Of a stretch of 64,000 bases of DNA, positions 1 through 8,841 are shown piece after piece. Location: contig JAJTWR010000431.1 in assembly GCA_021613335.1 (NCBI GenBank), positions 1,116,001-1,180,000 on the forward strand, given 5' to 3'. The notes under the pieces were generated by a model. The model had not been told where the DNA came from and searched no databases. It saw only the letters and a program-made list of their open reading frames with translations. The translations under genes and the position numbers were made by a program. Within the stretch, counting starts at the first letter, position 1. The number at the start of each line of letters is the position of its first letter. The stretch is from Whitmania pigra. Taxonomy: Eukaryota; Annelida; Clitellata; Hirudinida; Haemopidae.

Positions 1-909
1 GCAGGCGGTCGCTTGGTTGTCGCCGGTCGCGCCGCCGGTGATGCAGTTGCCGGGGACCGTACTGCACTCACAGGCCGGATTCGGGGGAGCGCTGCACTGC
101 GTTTGGGCAGTGCCGGTGCCGCAGGTCCACGTACGCGTGGTGCCGCAGGTGGAAGCTAAGTTATCGCCGCTCGCGGTGCCCGAGGTGCACGCGCCGGGGG
201 CCGTACCGCAGGCGCAGGACGGATTCGAGGCGGTGCAGGTAATGCGGGTGGGGCCGGAACCGCAAGACCACGTCCGCTGTTGACCGCAAGTCGTCACTTG
301 GTCGTCGTTGTCTACATTCCCCGCGAGGCAAGTGAGGGGAGTCGTTCCACAGGCGCAGCTCGGAGTGGGCGCCGTGCAGGGAGTTTGGGTTCCGCCGTTT
401 CCGCAGGTCCACCGTCGCTCAGAGCCGCAGACGACGTTGTTGTCGCCACTCGCGGTGCCAGTCAGACATTCTCCAGGCACGGTGCTGCACGCGCAGCTTG
501 GGTTCACCGTACTGCATGCGACTTGGGTATTCCCGGAGCCACAGGACCAGGTCCGAGTGGAGCCGCAGGTCGTCAGTTGGTTGTCGCCCGTCGGAGTGCC
601 AGCCTTGCAGGTACCTCCGGTCGTCGAACATTCGCAGTTGGGATTCGGAGCGCTGCAGGAGGTTTGGGTGCCGCCGGACCCGCAAGACCACGTGCGTGGA
701 GAACCGCAGGTGACATCGTTGTCGCCATTCGGGAGGCCAGTTGCGCAGGTGCCCGGGTTCGCACCGCAGGCGCAGGCCAGGTTATCCGCCGCGCACGCCA
801 CGCGGGCGTCGCCCACGCTGCAGGTCCATGTCCGCTTCGTCCCACAGGCGTTCGCCTGGTTGTCAGCGGTAACTGTACCGCCGGTGCAGACTCCTGGGGT
901 CGTGCTGCA
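1..909 (-). repeat. Protein-coding tandem repeat, unit 138-144 bp, 6.5 copies visible
   Basis: Unit boundaries were set on the first Cys of each repeat: 909-769, 768-631, 630-490, 489-352, 351-211, 210-67, and a partial unit 66-1. Units are 46-48 codons long and differ by whole codons, so the frame is kept. The nucleotide copies are clearly diverged, so the conservation is mainly at protein level. The array continues past the left edge. Confidence 0.85.
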
Positions 910-1014
910 CACGGGCAGCTCTCCAGCATCCGCTCCCGGCATAGTTGTGAGCGAGCCACACCCGACGACGACAACCGAGATTCCAAAACACAGTGCTACT
1001 GTTCGACGGTTCAT
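1..1014 (-). CDS. Cys-rich tandem-repeat lipoprotein, 3' end beyond window
   Basis: The reading frame is open from an ATG at 1014 to the left edge, 338 codons with no stop, so the protein is incomplete here. A hydrophobic N-terminus ends in a V-V-G-C lipobox with Cys19, which predicts a lipid-anchored exported protein. From Cys36 the rest is a run of 46-48-residue repeats: six complete and a seventh cut by the edge. Each repeat has six or seven cysteines at fixed positions, a G-D-N core and an R-T-W-[ST]-C motif, and most carry G-S-G-x-T-Q. A good ribosome-binding site (AAGGAAG, read on the minus strand) lies about 7 nt before the ATG. The even cysteine spacing suggests disulfide-stapled extracellular modules. 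I do not recognise a characterised family; similar repeat proteins occur in Deltaproteobacteria/Myxococcota, and a surface or adhesion role is only inference. Confidence 0.8.
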   Translation of the reverse strand, partial: MNRRTVALCFGISVVVVGCGSLTTMPGADAGELPVCSTTPGVCTGGTVTADNQANACGTKRTWTCSVGDARVACAADNLACACGANPGTCATGLPNGDNDVTCGSPRTWSCGSGGTQTSCSAPNPNCECSTTGGTCKAGTPTGDNQLTTCGSTRTWSCGSGNTQVACSTVNPSCACSTVPGECLTGTASGDNNVVCGSERRWTCGNGGTQTPCTAPTPSCACGTTPLTCLAGNVDNDDQVTTCGQQRTWSCGSGPTRITCTASNPSCACGTAPGACTSGTASGDNLASTCGTTRTWTCGTGTAQTQCSAPPNPACECSTVPGNCITGGATGDNQATAC

Positions 1015-1100
1015 GATGCACTTCCTTGGTACAGCGTTCCGAAACGACACGGGTTGAACATCTGGGCCGCTGTATACAAGAATTGTTCAGTTTGTTACGA

Positions 1101-1106
1101 ATTATA
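1101..1106 (-). promoter_or_regulatory. Candidate -10 element for the repeat lipoprotein
   Basis: A perfect TATAAT on the minus strand sits in an AT-rich patch about 90 nt upstream of the lipoprotein start. The best -35-like hexamer (TTGTAA) is only 14 nt further upstream, which is shorter than ideal. This is a weak prediction. Confidence 0.3.
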
Positions 1107-1195
1107 AAAATTAAATGCCTTTACAATTTTTACAGCAGAATTATAACGATAATTCTCGTATCGCTGAGACAAGATCGCCAGTCGCCCTAGATTAA

Positions 1196-1219
1196 TCGAA
1201 TATTAAGAGAAATATTCGA
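1196..1219. terminator. Perfect 9-bp inverted repeat, possible terminator or operator
   Basis: TCGAATATT, a 6-nt loop (AAGAGA), then AATATTCGA. It lies in the 222-bp gap 1015-1236, about 18 nt downstream of the stop of the membrane protein gene ending at 1237 and upstream of the lipoprotein gene. The stem is AT-rich and no long T-tract follows, so it could equally be a regulator-binding palindrome. Confidence 0.4.
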
Positions 1220-1236
1220 CAGAAATGGAATATGGG

Positions 1237-2181
1237 CTAGCGGCGAAGGGTATCGGCAGTATCTGCACTTCTGATCAAGCTGAGCGCATTTTTCGCCGAA
1301 GGTTGTCTCTCAAGCTGCACGAGCCGCTCATGAACGGCCACCCGCACTGCTGAGCGCAACAGGAGTCGCAGAACAGGGAGTGTCGCGAGGATCCGCACCA
1401 CTCCGATGCCCATGAAGCACGCGAAGTCGGCATCCACGGCGCGCGCGGGTGCGAACATCGAGCGCCCGGTCCGGAAGCCGATGCGAAGGCACATCCGCGG
1501 ACCCCACCAGCGGAGGATGCGGTAACGCTCCACAGTTTCGGCAAGCGCGCGCAGGGGAATCGGCGGAGTTCGGTCGCCATCGGTGACCCATCCACGGGAG
1601 CTCTTGGCGCCGGTGAAGACGACCCACCAGTAGGAAGCGCTCACGGCGGCGGCGATGCGCCCGGTTGGTCCAAACTCGTAGACAATCGCTACCGGCAAGA
1701 GAAGCGGGAAGAACATGGCAAGGCTGCCAGTCGTGACAACGAAGCCCCGCGCGTACCGCCGCAACTTGCGGGTAATCCAGGGGACATCGAGCCATACTCG
1801 CGGCTCGGTGATGTCGTCTTCCGGAGGAACAGCGAGCATCTCGCTCAACTGTTGGGTGAGCCGGTCGTGGTACTCGTGGGTGAGCGCGACGAGAATGGTT
1901 TGGACCACGAAGATGCCGGTTGCAAACCAACTCAAAAATCCCCATTCGCCCGGTTGCCGGGGCATCATGTACGCGAAGATGCCTCCGAGCACCACCGCGA
2001 TCACCGTCTGCGCGACGGCCACCCGCAGGTAGGTCCGCAGCACGTAGCGGTCTTCGGCGATGAAACCTAGGATGTCGAAGGGACGGGTAAAGCCCTCCAC
2101 GAAACGGGCGCGCATCCCCCGAAAGCGCTCCTCAGCATGCGTGAGCGCGTGATCGAGGCGAGTGCGAACGGTCGAGTTCAT
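1237..2181 (-). CDS. Membrane protein of unknown function
   Basis: The 314-residue product has four or five hydrophobic segments, roughly at residues 50-75, 85-110, 150-180, 185-205 and 265-290, with basic loops between them. It begins with a charged amphipathic stretch. I do not recognise a family. The frame is open as far as 2379, but that extension would run opposite the well-supported start of the PTS IIB gene at 2251. I therefore prefer the ATG at 2181, preceded by GAGGAA about 10 nt upstream. The gene is divergent from the PTS IIB gene, with about 70 bp between the starts. Confidence 0.6.
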   Translation of the reverse strand: MNSTVRTRLDHALTHAEERFRGMRARFVEGFTRPFDILGFIAEDRYVLRTYLRVAVAQTVIAVVLGGIFAYMMPRQPGEWGFLSWFATGIFVVQTILVALTHEYHDRLTQQLSEMLAVPPEDDITEPRVWLDVPWITRKLRRYARGFVVTTGSLAMFFPLLLPVAIVYEFGPTGRIAAAVSASYWWVVFTGAKSSRGWVTDGDRTPPIPLRALAETVERYRILRWWGPRMCLRIGFRTGRSMFAPARAVDADFACFMGIGVVRILATLPVLRLLLRSAVRVAVHERLVQLERQPSAKNALSLIRSADTADTLRR

Positions 2182-2250
2182 CTCCAATGCTTCCTCGGCG
2201 TACAGATGATGGTACAGGTGTACAGCCGCTGCAACATTGGAGAATTCCTC

Positions 2251-2718
2251 ATGCTCGTACTCGTTCGCATCGATGCTCGGCTCATACATGGGCAAGTCAT
2301 TGAAGGATGGCTCCCATTTCTTAACGTTCCTCGCATCGTGGTCGCTGATGATGAGGCCGCGACGAGCTCTCTTACCCAAGCGGCCTTTGCCGTAGCAATG
2401 CCACCGAACCTACAACTTCAAGTTACGTCCCTAGCCGGAAGCGATTTCCCAAAGCTCGCGAGCGACCCCATTCCCACCCTCCTCCTCCTGCGCAACATCG
2501 CGAGCGCCACCCATGCGCGAACTCTGGGTTTACCACCCACACCGCTGAATGTGGGCAATGTCCCGTCGGGGCCGGGAAAAACCGGCTATTCCCGTTCAGT
2601 TTTCCTCGATGCGCAGGAAGTAGAGCAGTTGCGCGCGCTTGAGAAAGCGGGCTTCGCGGTTTCGCTCCAAGCGACGCCCGGAGAGCCGCCGCTCCCGCTC
2701 AAGCCGGAAGCAAAGTGA
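2251..2718 (+). CDS. PTS mannose/fructose/sorbose-family IIB component (orphan)
   Basis: The 155-residue protein opens with the family signature VRIDARLIHGQVIEGW, in which His13 is the expected phospho-accepting histidine of mannose-type IIB. It would pass phosphate from a IIA component to a sugar entering through IIC/IID, or act in a regulatory phosphorelay. The body matches a IIB fold in length, and a short Pro-rich tail follows. The start is ATG 2251 with GGAG 8 nt upstream; an in-frame start at 2137 is too long for the family. No IIA, IIC, IID, HPr or EI gene is nearby. Its last 20 bp overlap the end of the convergent metallophosphoesterase gene. Confidence 0.85.
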   Translation: MLVLVRIDARLIHGQVIEGWLPFLNVPRIVVADDEAATSSLTQAAFAVAMPPNLQLQVTSLAGSDFPKLASDPIPTLLLLRNIASATHARTLGLPPTPLNVGNVPSGPGKTGYSRSVFLDAQEVEQLRALEKAGFAVSLQATPGEPPLPLKPEAK

Positions 2719-3838
2719 TTTTGATGATTTCCGTGGGCACGCCGAGGCGCGAAGGCGGACCAACGAAGCCGCAACCACGGCTCGTGTAGAGCTGGGTTTC
2801 GCCGAGCGTCGAGAGACCGGCGACCCGCTGCCCCCAGATGAGCTTCGCGAAAATGGAGCTCGGGAAGAACTGCCCGCCGTGCGTGTGTCCGGAGAGCTGA
2901 AGGCCGATGCCATCGGCGGCCGCGAGTTCGAGGCTCGCCGGTTGGTGCGACAGGAGAATGGAGGCGCGAGACTTGTCGCGCCCCGCTACCGCAGTGGCCA
3001 AATCAAATCCGCCCGGTCGTCCGCGTTGGCTCCAGTCATCGACGCCGATGAGGTCGAAGCTGTGGGTGCCATCGCCGACGGCGACCCGTCGGTTGCGCAG
3101 CACCTCGAAGCCCGACTTCGTGATGGGCTCTACCCACGGTTCCCAGCCGGAGTAGTACTCGTGGTTGCCAGACACAAAGTACCGGCCGCGCGGCGCTACA
3201 ACTTTGTCGAGGCGGGCGACGATGTGGCCGAGCTGGGTGGGTGTTCCATCGACGAGGTCGCCGGTGAGGACTACCAAGTCTCCGCGCAATGCATTGGTTT
3301 GCGCCACGAGCCTATCGACGAACTTCTCTCGGATGAGCGGGCCGATGTGGATGTCGGAGAGCTGCACAATGGTAAAGCCGTCGAGCTCTTTGGGGAGACC
3401 CGGCAGTCGGATGGGGACTTCTTTCACGACTGCATCGCGAAATGCGGAACGAGTCCCGAGCATCATCGCCCCACCGCTGAAGACCATGGCGCCGTAGGCG
3501 GTCGCCCGGCCGAGAAAGCGGCGGCGCTCTGGATCGCCAGCGCCGCCAAAGAGCGACAGAACACCGCGGAGCGCATCACCGACAACGAGGCCGAAGAGCA
3601 CGTAGATGGAGAGCCCCATCCACACCAGGGTGAAAAACGAGAGCATGTACGGCGGATTGGACTTGCGAATGCTCACCCGAAGAATCGGACCGAGGATGGT
3701 CAATCCGCCGATGCCAATGACTCCGAGAATGCGAAGGCCAATGTTGTCGGTGAGGTCGAATACGACGCGTTTGACGACGTAGGCAACGAACGCAAGAAAT
3801 ACACCCAACATCAAGATGAAGAGATAACGAGGGTTCAT
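2699..3838 (-). CDS. Membrane-anchored metallophosphoesterase (YkuE-like)
   Basis: The 379-residue product carries the calcineurin-like set of metal ligands: LSDIHIG, LTGDLVDG, SGNHEY, a SHQP histidine and SGHTHGG. These bind two metal ions and hydrolyse phosphoesters. The first ~100 residues contain three or four membrane helices, followed by a twin-arginine-like R-R-R-F-L-G (residues 105-110) and another hydrophobic stretch, as in YkuE-type proteins. The catalytic domain is therefore probably outside the cytoplasm. The ATG at 3838 overlaps the stop of the upstream MFS gene (TAATG), so the two are likely translationally coupled. The substrate is unknown; envelope lipid or nucleotide phosphoesters are possible. 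Confidence 0.85.
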   Translation of the reverse strand: MNPRYLFILMLGVFLAFVAYVVKRVVFDLTDNIGLRILGVIGIGGLTILGPILRVSIRKSNPPYMLSFFTLVWMGLSIYVLFGLVVGDALRGVLSLFGGAGDPERRRFLGRATAYGAMVFSGGAMMLGTRSAFRDAVVKEVPIRLPGLPKELDGFTIVQLSDIHIGPLIREKFVDRLVAQTNALRGDLVVLTGDLVDGTPTQLGHIVARLDKVVAPRGRYFVSGNHEYYSGWEPWVEPITKSGFEVLRNRRVAVGDGTHSFDLIGVDDWSQRGRPGGFDLATAVAGRDKSRASILLSHQPASLELAAADGIGLQLSGHTHGGQFFPSSIFAKLIWGQRVAGLSTLGETQLYTSRGCGFVGPPSRLGVPTEIIKITLLPA

Positions 3839-5121
3839 TATTGGCGTGAACTCGACGCGAGGTAGGGACCGAGTCTGTAGAGGTAAAGAAGGCCAGGGAT
3901 TGCAAGCAATGTAGCACATCCGGTGAAAAACCACGGATATCCGAGGGCTGCGACGAGGTACCCCGCCGGTGGGCCGGAGATCCACCGGCCGAGCGCGAAC
4001 AAGCTCGTGAGAAGCGCGAACTGGGTCACCGCATTGTCTTTGTCGCACACCTTGAGGAGCAGCGCCCCCTGCGCACTTCCGGCCATGGCCTTGCAAGCGT
4101 ACTCGACAGCGATGGAAGTGTACGCGAGCCCTCGCACGACGGGCTCCACGCTCCCACATTGGGAGGCGATGAGCGGCCCGTCGCTCATGGCGGCGGTGAG
4201 TGAGTAGAGCAGGTTTGCGAGCGCCTGCGCTATGCCGAGCACCCAGAGCGCCCGCCACAACCCGAGGCGCAGCACCACGAGGCTGCCGAGGAGCCCGCCA
4301 AAGATGGTGGCGATGAGTCCCAGGGATTTCACCGCTAGGCCAGCTTCCACGTTGGTGAAACAGAGCGCGCGAAGGAACGGGTTGATGACCGTGCCGGCGA
4401 CGTTGTCGCCGAACTTGTAGAGTACGAGGAAGCCCGCAAGCGACAGCGCTTCCGGGCGCCGCACGAAGTTGAGGAAGGGCTCCACGACGGCCGCACGCAG
4501 CGTGCGCTGTTGGCGCGGAGGACCCTCCTCCGCGCGCGAGAAGAGCAGCGTCATCGGGACCATCGCGAGGAAGGCCGCGCCGATCAGCAGATGGACGGTG
4601 GGCCACCCGAGCTTCCCCGAGAGCGACGTCGCAAACGCCCCGGCGATGAGCATGCCGCCGAAGTAGTAGGCGCTGCGCAGCCCCGGCGCCGCTGCGCGCT
4701 CATCAGGGTGAAGCGTCTCGACGACGTGCGCGTCGTAGGCGATGTCGAAGGTGGCGGAGAGCAGTGCCACGCCGAAGGCCAAGCCCGCCAACAGGAGAAG
4801 CATCTGCGGCAGTGCGAAGCCCTGTCGGGTGACGTACGAGAGCGCGAAGAAGGCTCCCGCCAGAAGCACTTGGGTTGCGAGCATCACGTTCCGCCGTGCG
4901 CCGAACCAGGCGGTAGGGGCGAAGCGGTCGATGAGCGGTGCCCAGAGGAGCTTTAAGGTCCAAGGCAGCGAAACCATCGAGAGCACGCCGATTTGTTGGA
5001 CGGACACCCCGAGGTCGACGAGCAAAAACTGAAAGGTGTTGAAGACCCACCCGAGGGGCATCCCCGATGCGACCGAAATCACCGCGAGCGCTTGGAGACG
5101 CCGACGGAGGAAGATGGACAA
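3838..5121 (-). CDS. AmpG-like major facilitator superfamily permease
   Basis: The 427-residue protein has about 12 membrane segments. Its N-terminal half carries AmpG-family hallmarks: G-M-P-L-G-W, Q-I-G-V-L, and L-P-W-x-L-K-L-L-W-A-P-L-I-D-R. AmpG permeases import cell-wall muropeptides for recycling, but the family is broad and the substrate here is not proven. The start is a TTG at 5121, six bases after the nuoI stop and in the same reading frame, with a GAAGGA ribosome-binding site inside the end of nuoI. It ends in a TAATG overlap with the metallophosphoesterase, so it probably belongs to the nuo transcript. Confidence 0.8.
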   Translation of the reverse strand: MSIFLRRRLQALAVISVASGMPLGWVFNTFQFLLVDLGVSVQQIGVLSMVSLPWTLKLLWAPLIDRFAPTAWFGARRNVMLATQVLLAGAFFALSYVTRQGFALPQMLLLLAGLAFGVALLSATFDIAYDAHVVETLHPDERAAAPGLRSAYYFGGMLIAGAFATSLSGKLGWPTVHLLIGAAFLAMVPMTLLFSRAEEGPPRQQRTLRAAVVEPFLNFVRRPEALSLAGFLVLYKFGDNVAGTVINPFLRALCFTNVEAGLAVKSLGLIATIFGGLLGSLVVLRLGLWRALWVLGIAQALANLLYSLTAAMSDGPLIASQCGSVEPVVRGLAYTSIAVEYACKAMAGSAQGALLLKVCDKDNAVTQFALLTSLFALGRWISGPPAGYLVAALGYPWFFTGCATLLAIPGLLYLYRLGPYLASSSRQ

Positions 5122-5127
5122 GGAGGG

Positions 5128-5784
5128 TTATCCTTCGTCGGTTTCGCCGATGCCGGTGTGCTTCTCGTAGTGCTGGTGGGCGGGATCCGACGAGCTGCCC
5201 CGCTTGAACCAGGGGTCGGACTTGTGTGCGACCGCCGGGCCGTTCAGGAGGCGCTTCACGTCGTAGACGAATTCTTTGCGCTCGTAGCCACTCGGCGTGT
5301 GGCGGTAGGTGTCCATGCGGATGGCGTCTTTGGGGCAAGCGTCGACGCAGAGGCCGCAGACGATGCAGCGAAGTTCATCAATCTCGAAGCGAACCGGGTA
5401 CTTCTCGATGACCCGCGATTCGGTAGAGGCGTCGTCGTATTCGTACTCGCCGGCCTCGATGTGGATGCACTGGGCCGGGCAGATGGTCGCGCACATGTAG
5501 CAGGCGACGCAGCGCGGCTTGCCGTCTTCGCGCGGCACGAGGCGGTGGAGCCCGCGGTACCCTTCGGGGTACGTAACGCGCTCTTCCGGGTACTGCACCG
5601 TGACGACGCCGGAGAGCCCTTTGCGTTCGAGGATGTCCGGCGAGTTGTCGATGGTGCCGAAGAAGTTCCGGGCGAACTTCTTCGCGGTGATGACGAAGCC
5701 TCGGAGCAGCTCCGGCAAATACGTGCGCTCACGGATGTCGACCTCGACGAGCTCGCTTTTGGATGGTTCGCGATGGTGGCTCAT
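5128..5784 (-). CDS. nuoI: NADH-quinone oxidoreductase subunit I
   Basis: The 218-residue protein has two ferredoxin-type CxxCxxCxxxCP motifs: Cys92/95/98/102 and Cys140/143/146/150. These hold the two [4Fe-4S] clusters (N6a and N6b) that carry electrons through complex I toward the quinone site. The N-terminal stretch with F-V-I-T-A-K-K-F is typical of NuoI, and the ~50-residue charged tail is a little longer than usual. The ATG at 5784 overlaps the nuoH stop (ATGA). Confidence 0.95.
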   Translation of the reverse strand: MSHHREPSKSELVEVDIRERTYLPELLRGFVITAKKFARNFFGTIDNSPDILERKGLSGVVTVQYPEERVTYPEGYRGLHRLVPREDGKPRCVACYMCATICPAQCIHIEAGEYEYDDASTESRVIEKYPVRFEIDELRCIVCGLCVDACPKDAIRMDTYRHTPSGYERKEFVYDVKRLLNGPAVAHKSDPWFKRGSSSDPAHQHYEKHTGIGETDEG

Positions 5785-7121
5785 GTGTCGTGGTGTGCAG
5801 CGGCAGGACTCAGGCGGCGTCGGAGCTGTGCCGCAGGAGTGATCGTAAAGAATGCGAGAACGGCAAGCTCTAAGATGCCTACCTTTACGAGGAGTTGCAA
5901 GGACGGGTCGACGAGTACCAGTGCGGCGGTGAGGAACATGTTGAATAAACCGATAGGAATCAGGATTTTCCAGCCGAGGTGCTGAATCTGATCGTACCGG
6001 AATCGCGGGTAGGTCCAGCGGATGACGAGCTGAATCAAGCAGAAGAGCAGCACCTTGAGCCAGAAGACCATGCCGTAGAAGCCGCCGAGCACCCACGGGT
6101 GCGCCTTCATCACCGGCAGCGACATGACCCATTCGTTGCCGAACGGTAGCCACCAAGCGCCGAAGAACACCGCCACGATCACGCCGGACAGCACCACAAT
6201 CTCCACGAACTCGGAGATCATGAACATGCCGAACTGCATGCCCGAGTACTCAACGAAGTAGCCGACGATCTCCGACTCACCTTCCGGTGCGTCGAACGGC
6301 GCTCGCTTGGTTTCCGCGAAGGCCGCCGCGAAGAACATGAAGAAGCCGACCGGCTGGAGGATGAAGCCCCATTTGGGCAGGCCGACGTCGAAGGAGCCCA
6401 AGTGGCCGGAGAGCAGGTAGCCGCTCTGCAGCTCGGACATGCCGGTGGACCCAGTGAGCGATACCGTCGAGAAGGCGATCATCATGCCCACGAGCGACAG
6501 GCCCAGCGCCACTTCGTAGCTGATCATCTGGGAACTCGCACGAACCCCACCGAGCAACGCGAACTTGTTGTTCGACGCCCACCCGGCGATGGACGTTCCG
6601 TAGACCGCCAAGGAGGCCATAGCCAAGATGAAGAGGAGTCCGAAGTCGGGGGTAGCGCCGACCATCTCCACGGTGGAGCCGAGCACGGTCAGCGTGGGCC
6701 CCGCGGGGATGACGGCGAAGAGCACGAACACCGGCGCGAAGGCGAGCATCGGTGCGAGCTTGAAGAGCGCTTGGCTCGCCGCGCGCGGCGAGGTGAGTTC
6801 CTTGGTGAGGAGCTTGACGACGTCGGGGATGATGTGCGGCAGTCCACCGAGGGCGGAGCGCCCGAAGAACGGCACTGGAACCCGAATGCGATTCGGGCCG
6901 ACGCGGTTTTGGAGCATCGCCGACCACTTGCGCTCAGCCATCGTCAAGAGAGTCGCGAAGACCATGACGACGACCAAGTTCAAGAGCACCACGTTGGAGA
7001 TGGCGCCGGCTATGGGCCCGAACCTCCCGGAGGAGAGCCACCCGGAGAGCTGGTAGGCGCCCGCCATGATGCCGAATGAAGCAATCCCGATGGTGAAGAA
7101 ACTCACGAGTGCCGTTACCAT
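5781..7121 (-). CDS. nuoH: NADH-quinone oxidoreductase subunit H
   Basis: The 446-residue product has eight or more membrane helices. NuoH signatures include A-E-R-K near residue 63, the M-Q-N-R-x-G-P-N-R-like loop just after it, and the [17 protein letters not shown] quinone-site loop. NuoH links the hydrophilic arm of complex I to its proton-pumping arm and forms the quinone chamber. Its length is slightly above the usual 330-420 owing to N-terminal and C-terminal additions. It lies 55 nt after nuoG and overlaps nuoI. Confidence 0.95.
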   Translation of the reverse strand: MVTALVSFFTIGIASFGIMAGAYQLSGWLSSGRFGPIAGAISNVVLLNLVVVMVFATLLTMAERKWSAMLQNRVGPNRIRVPVPFFGRSALGGLPHIIPDVVKLLTKELTSPRAASQALFKLAPMLAFAPVFVLFAVIPAGPTLTVLGSTVEMVGATPDFGLLFILAMASLAVYGTSIAGWASNNKFALLGGVRASSQMISYEVALGLSLVGMMIAFSTVSLTGSTGMSELQSGYLLSGHLGSFDVGLPKWGFILQPVGFFMFFAAAFAETKRAPFDAPEGESEIVGYFVEYSGMQFGMFMISEFVEIVVLSGVIVAVFFGAWWLPFGNEWVMSLPVMKAHPWVLGGFYGMVFWLKVLLFCLIQLVIRWTYPRFRYDQIQHLGWKILIPIGLFNMFLTAALVLVDPSLQLLVKVGILELAVLAFFTITPAAQLRRRLSPAAAHHDT

Positions 7122-7176
7122 GCGCAGACCTCACTTCGAGCGGCTTCACTGCGAGCGGTTTCGCCGATGAGATTTT

Positions 7177-8841
7177 TCACGGCGGCACCGTGAGGCCGCG
7201 AATGTTGGGGACGCCTTGCTCGCGCCATCCGGGCGGGCGCCCGTCGGCGGCCGCCGGTAGCGTGCCGATGCCAGCGCGCATCTGCACCGGCGGAGCAGCA
7301 CCAGTCCAATCGAATTTCAGGAACTCTGGCACCCGGTCTCTCAAGGTCGCGAAGACCTGGAACTCCGTCGAGAAGGAGAAGCGCGGGGAGAGGCCAGCGC
7401 CCAAGTGCGCAACCCAGCGCCAGACCGGCTGCGCGTCGCCCTTCGGCGGGAAGGCGCGGCGGAAGCGTTGGATGAGGCCGCCGACCTGGGTGAAGGTGCC
7501 CTCCTCTTCGAGGTGGTGGCTTGCTGGCAGGAGCACCTTCGCGCTTTGGGTGAGTTCGTTCGACCCGGAGGCGACCACCATCAGCGTGGTCACCTTCGCG
7601 AGGCTCTCCGCAAGGGCGGTAGAGGGTACGTCGTGGCCGAAGAGCAGCACTCCGCTCTCGGGCTTCACGGCCTTTTCGAAATCGGAGGCCGAGTGCAGTT
7701 CGACGCCGAGGGCCTTGGCGATGGTGGTGAGGCCGCGGCGGTTCGGGTTCTTGTCGGCGGTCATCAGGAAATCATCGGCTTTTCCGTCGGCGCGCCCGGT
7801 GACGTACACGCCCGTTACCTTGAGTATCTCGTGAGCAAACGTGAGCGCGGTAAACGCCGCCTCGTTGGAGAGCATCGGCGAGATGCCGACCAGCACCCGC
7901 GATTCGAGGCGGAGGAGTTCCTGTTTCATCGCCTCCAGCGCGATTTCGGGCCGGACTTCGGCGCCATCGACGGTAGCGGACAGGGGCCGCGGAGCGGCGA
8001 GTTCCTTGTACGACATGCGGCCTGGATCGCAGAGCCACACCTTGTTGATGTCGTTGTTCTCCCGCGGCCGGTAGCGGTAGACGTCTTGCCCCATGAAGTC
8101 GGCGTAGGTGTTGCAGCCGCGGGAACAACCGGTGCAGACCGACGGCGCCGTCGAGAGGAACCAGGAGCGCGCGCGGAAGCGGAATTCGCGGTTGAGGAGC
8201 GCGCCGACCGGGCAGATGTCGACGATGTTGCCGGAGTACTGGGAGGTGAGCTTCGGTAGTCCCGGCGCCAAGTCCACGCACTCTGCGGAGCCGCGGCCGA
8301 ACACGCCGAGTTCATCGGTCTTGGCGACTTCGCGCATGAAGCGGACGCAGCGGGTGCAGAGGATGCAGCGCTCTTGGTCGATGATGACGAGCTCGTTGAG
8401 GACCTTGCGCTTGCGGCGGAGGATCTTGCTGCCTTCGAGGCGCGACCGCCGGTAGTCGTAGCGCATGTAGTAGTCCTGCAGCTTGCACTCCCCGGACTGG
8501 TCGCAGATGGAGCAGTCGACCGGGTGGTTCAGCAGCAAGAACTCCATCACGTTGCGGCGGGCCTGCTTGACCGTTGGAGTCTCCGACTGCACGGCCATGC
8601 CCTCGACGAGCGCGGTCTGGCAGGCAGGGACGATTTTCCCCGGCGGCGCGAGGGAAGTCTCCACCATGCACATGCGGCAGTTCGCCGCCACCGAGAGACA
8701 CGGGTGGTAGCAGTAATACGGGATGTGGATGCCGACGGACTTCGCGGCATCGATGAGATTGGTGCCGGGTGCAGCGACGACTTCTTTGCCGTCGACAGTG
8801 AAGGTGATTTTTCCCGGATTCTTGGGAGCTTTGTCACTCAT
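7177..8841 (-). CDS. nuoG: NADH-quinone oxidoreductase subunit G (short form)
   Basis: The 554-residue protein shows the expected iron-sulfur layout. An N-terminal [2Fe-2S] ferredoxin domain has CYHPC and CRMC. The His-plus-3-Cys N5 site lies around LNHPVDCSICDQSGEC, and a [4Fe-4S] C-x2-C-x2-C set is near CILCTRC with a later CP. A C-x2-C-x3-C motif (CTGCSRGC) then opens the molybdopterin-oxidoreductase-like domain. That domain is shorter than in the ~900-residue enterobacterial form, consistent with short NuoG versions. The ATG at 8841 overlaps the nuoD stop. nuoE and nuoF, which usually precede it, are absent. Confidence 0.93.
   Translation of the reverse strand: MSDKAPKNPGKITFTVDGKEVVAAPGTNLIDAAKSVGIHIPYYCYHPCLSVAANCRMCMVETSLAPPGKIVPACQTALVEGMAVQSETPTVKQARRNVMEFLLLNHPVDCSICDQSGECKLQDYYMRYDYRRSRLEGSKILRRKRKVLNELVIIDQERCILCTRCVRFMREVAKTDELGVFGRGSAECVDLAPGLPKLTSQYSGNIVDICPVGALLNREFRFRARSWFLSTAPSVCTGCSRGCNTYADFMGQDVYRYRPRENNDINKVWLCDPGRMSYKELAAPRPLSATVDGAEVRPEIALEAMKQELLRLESRVLVGISPMLSNEAAFTALTFAHEILKVTGVYVTGRADGKADDFLMTADKNPNRRGLTTIAKALGVELHSASDFEKAVKPESGVLLFGHDVPSTALAESLAKVTTLMVVASGSNELTQSAKVLLPASHHLEEEGTFTQVGGLIQRFRRAFPPKGDAQPVWRWVAHLGAGLSPRFSFSTEFQVFATLRDRVPEFLKFDWTGAAPPVQMRAGIGTLPAAADGRPPGWREQGVPNIRGLTVPP

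Noticed and set aside
1..909. Regular repeats as a CRISPR array
   Set aside because: The unit is protein-coding, about 141 bp, diverged at DNA level, and there are no identical short repeats with unique spacers.
280..1107. Two long plus-strand reading frames (280-1107 and 308-1057)
   Set aside because: They are antisense to the Cys-rich repeat gene, whose frame shows a lipobox, regular repeats and a good ribosome site.
2182..2379. N-terminal extension of the minus-strand membrane protein to 2379
   Set aside because: It would be antisense to the strongly conserved first residues of the PTS IIB protein.
2639..3865. 408-codon plus-strand frame
   Set aside because: It is antisense to the metallophosphoesterase, whose metal-binding motifs are intact, and has no recognisable domain.
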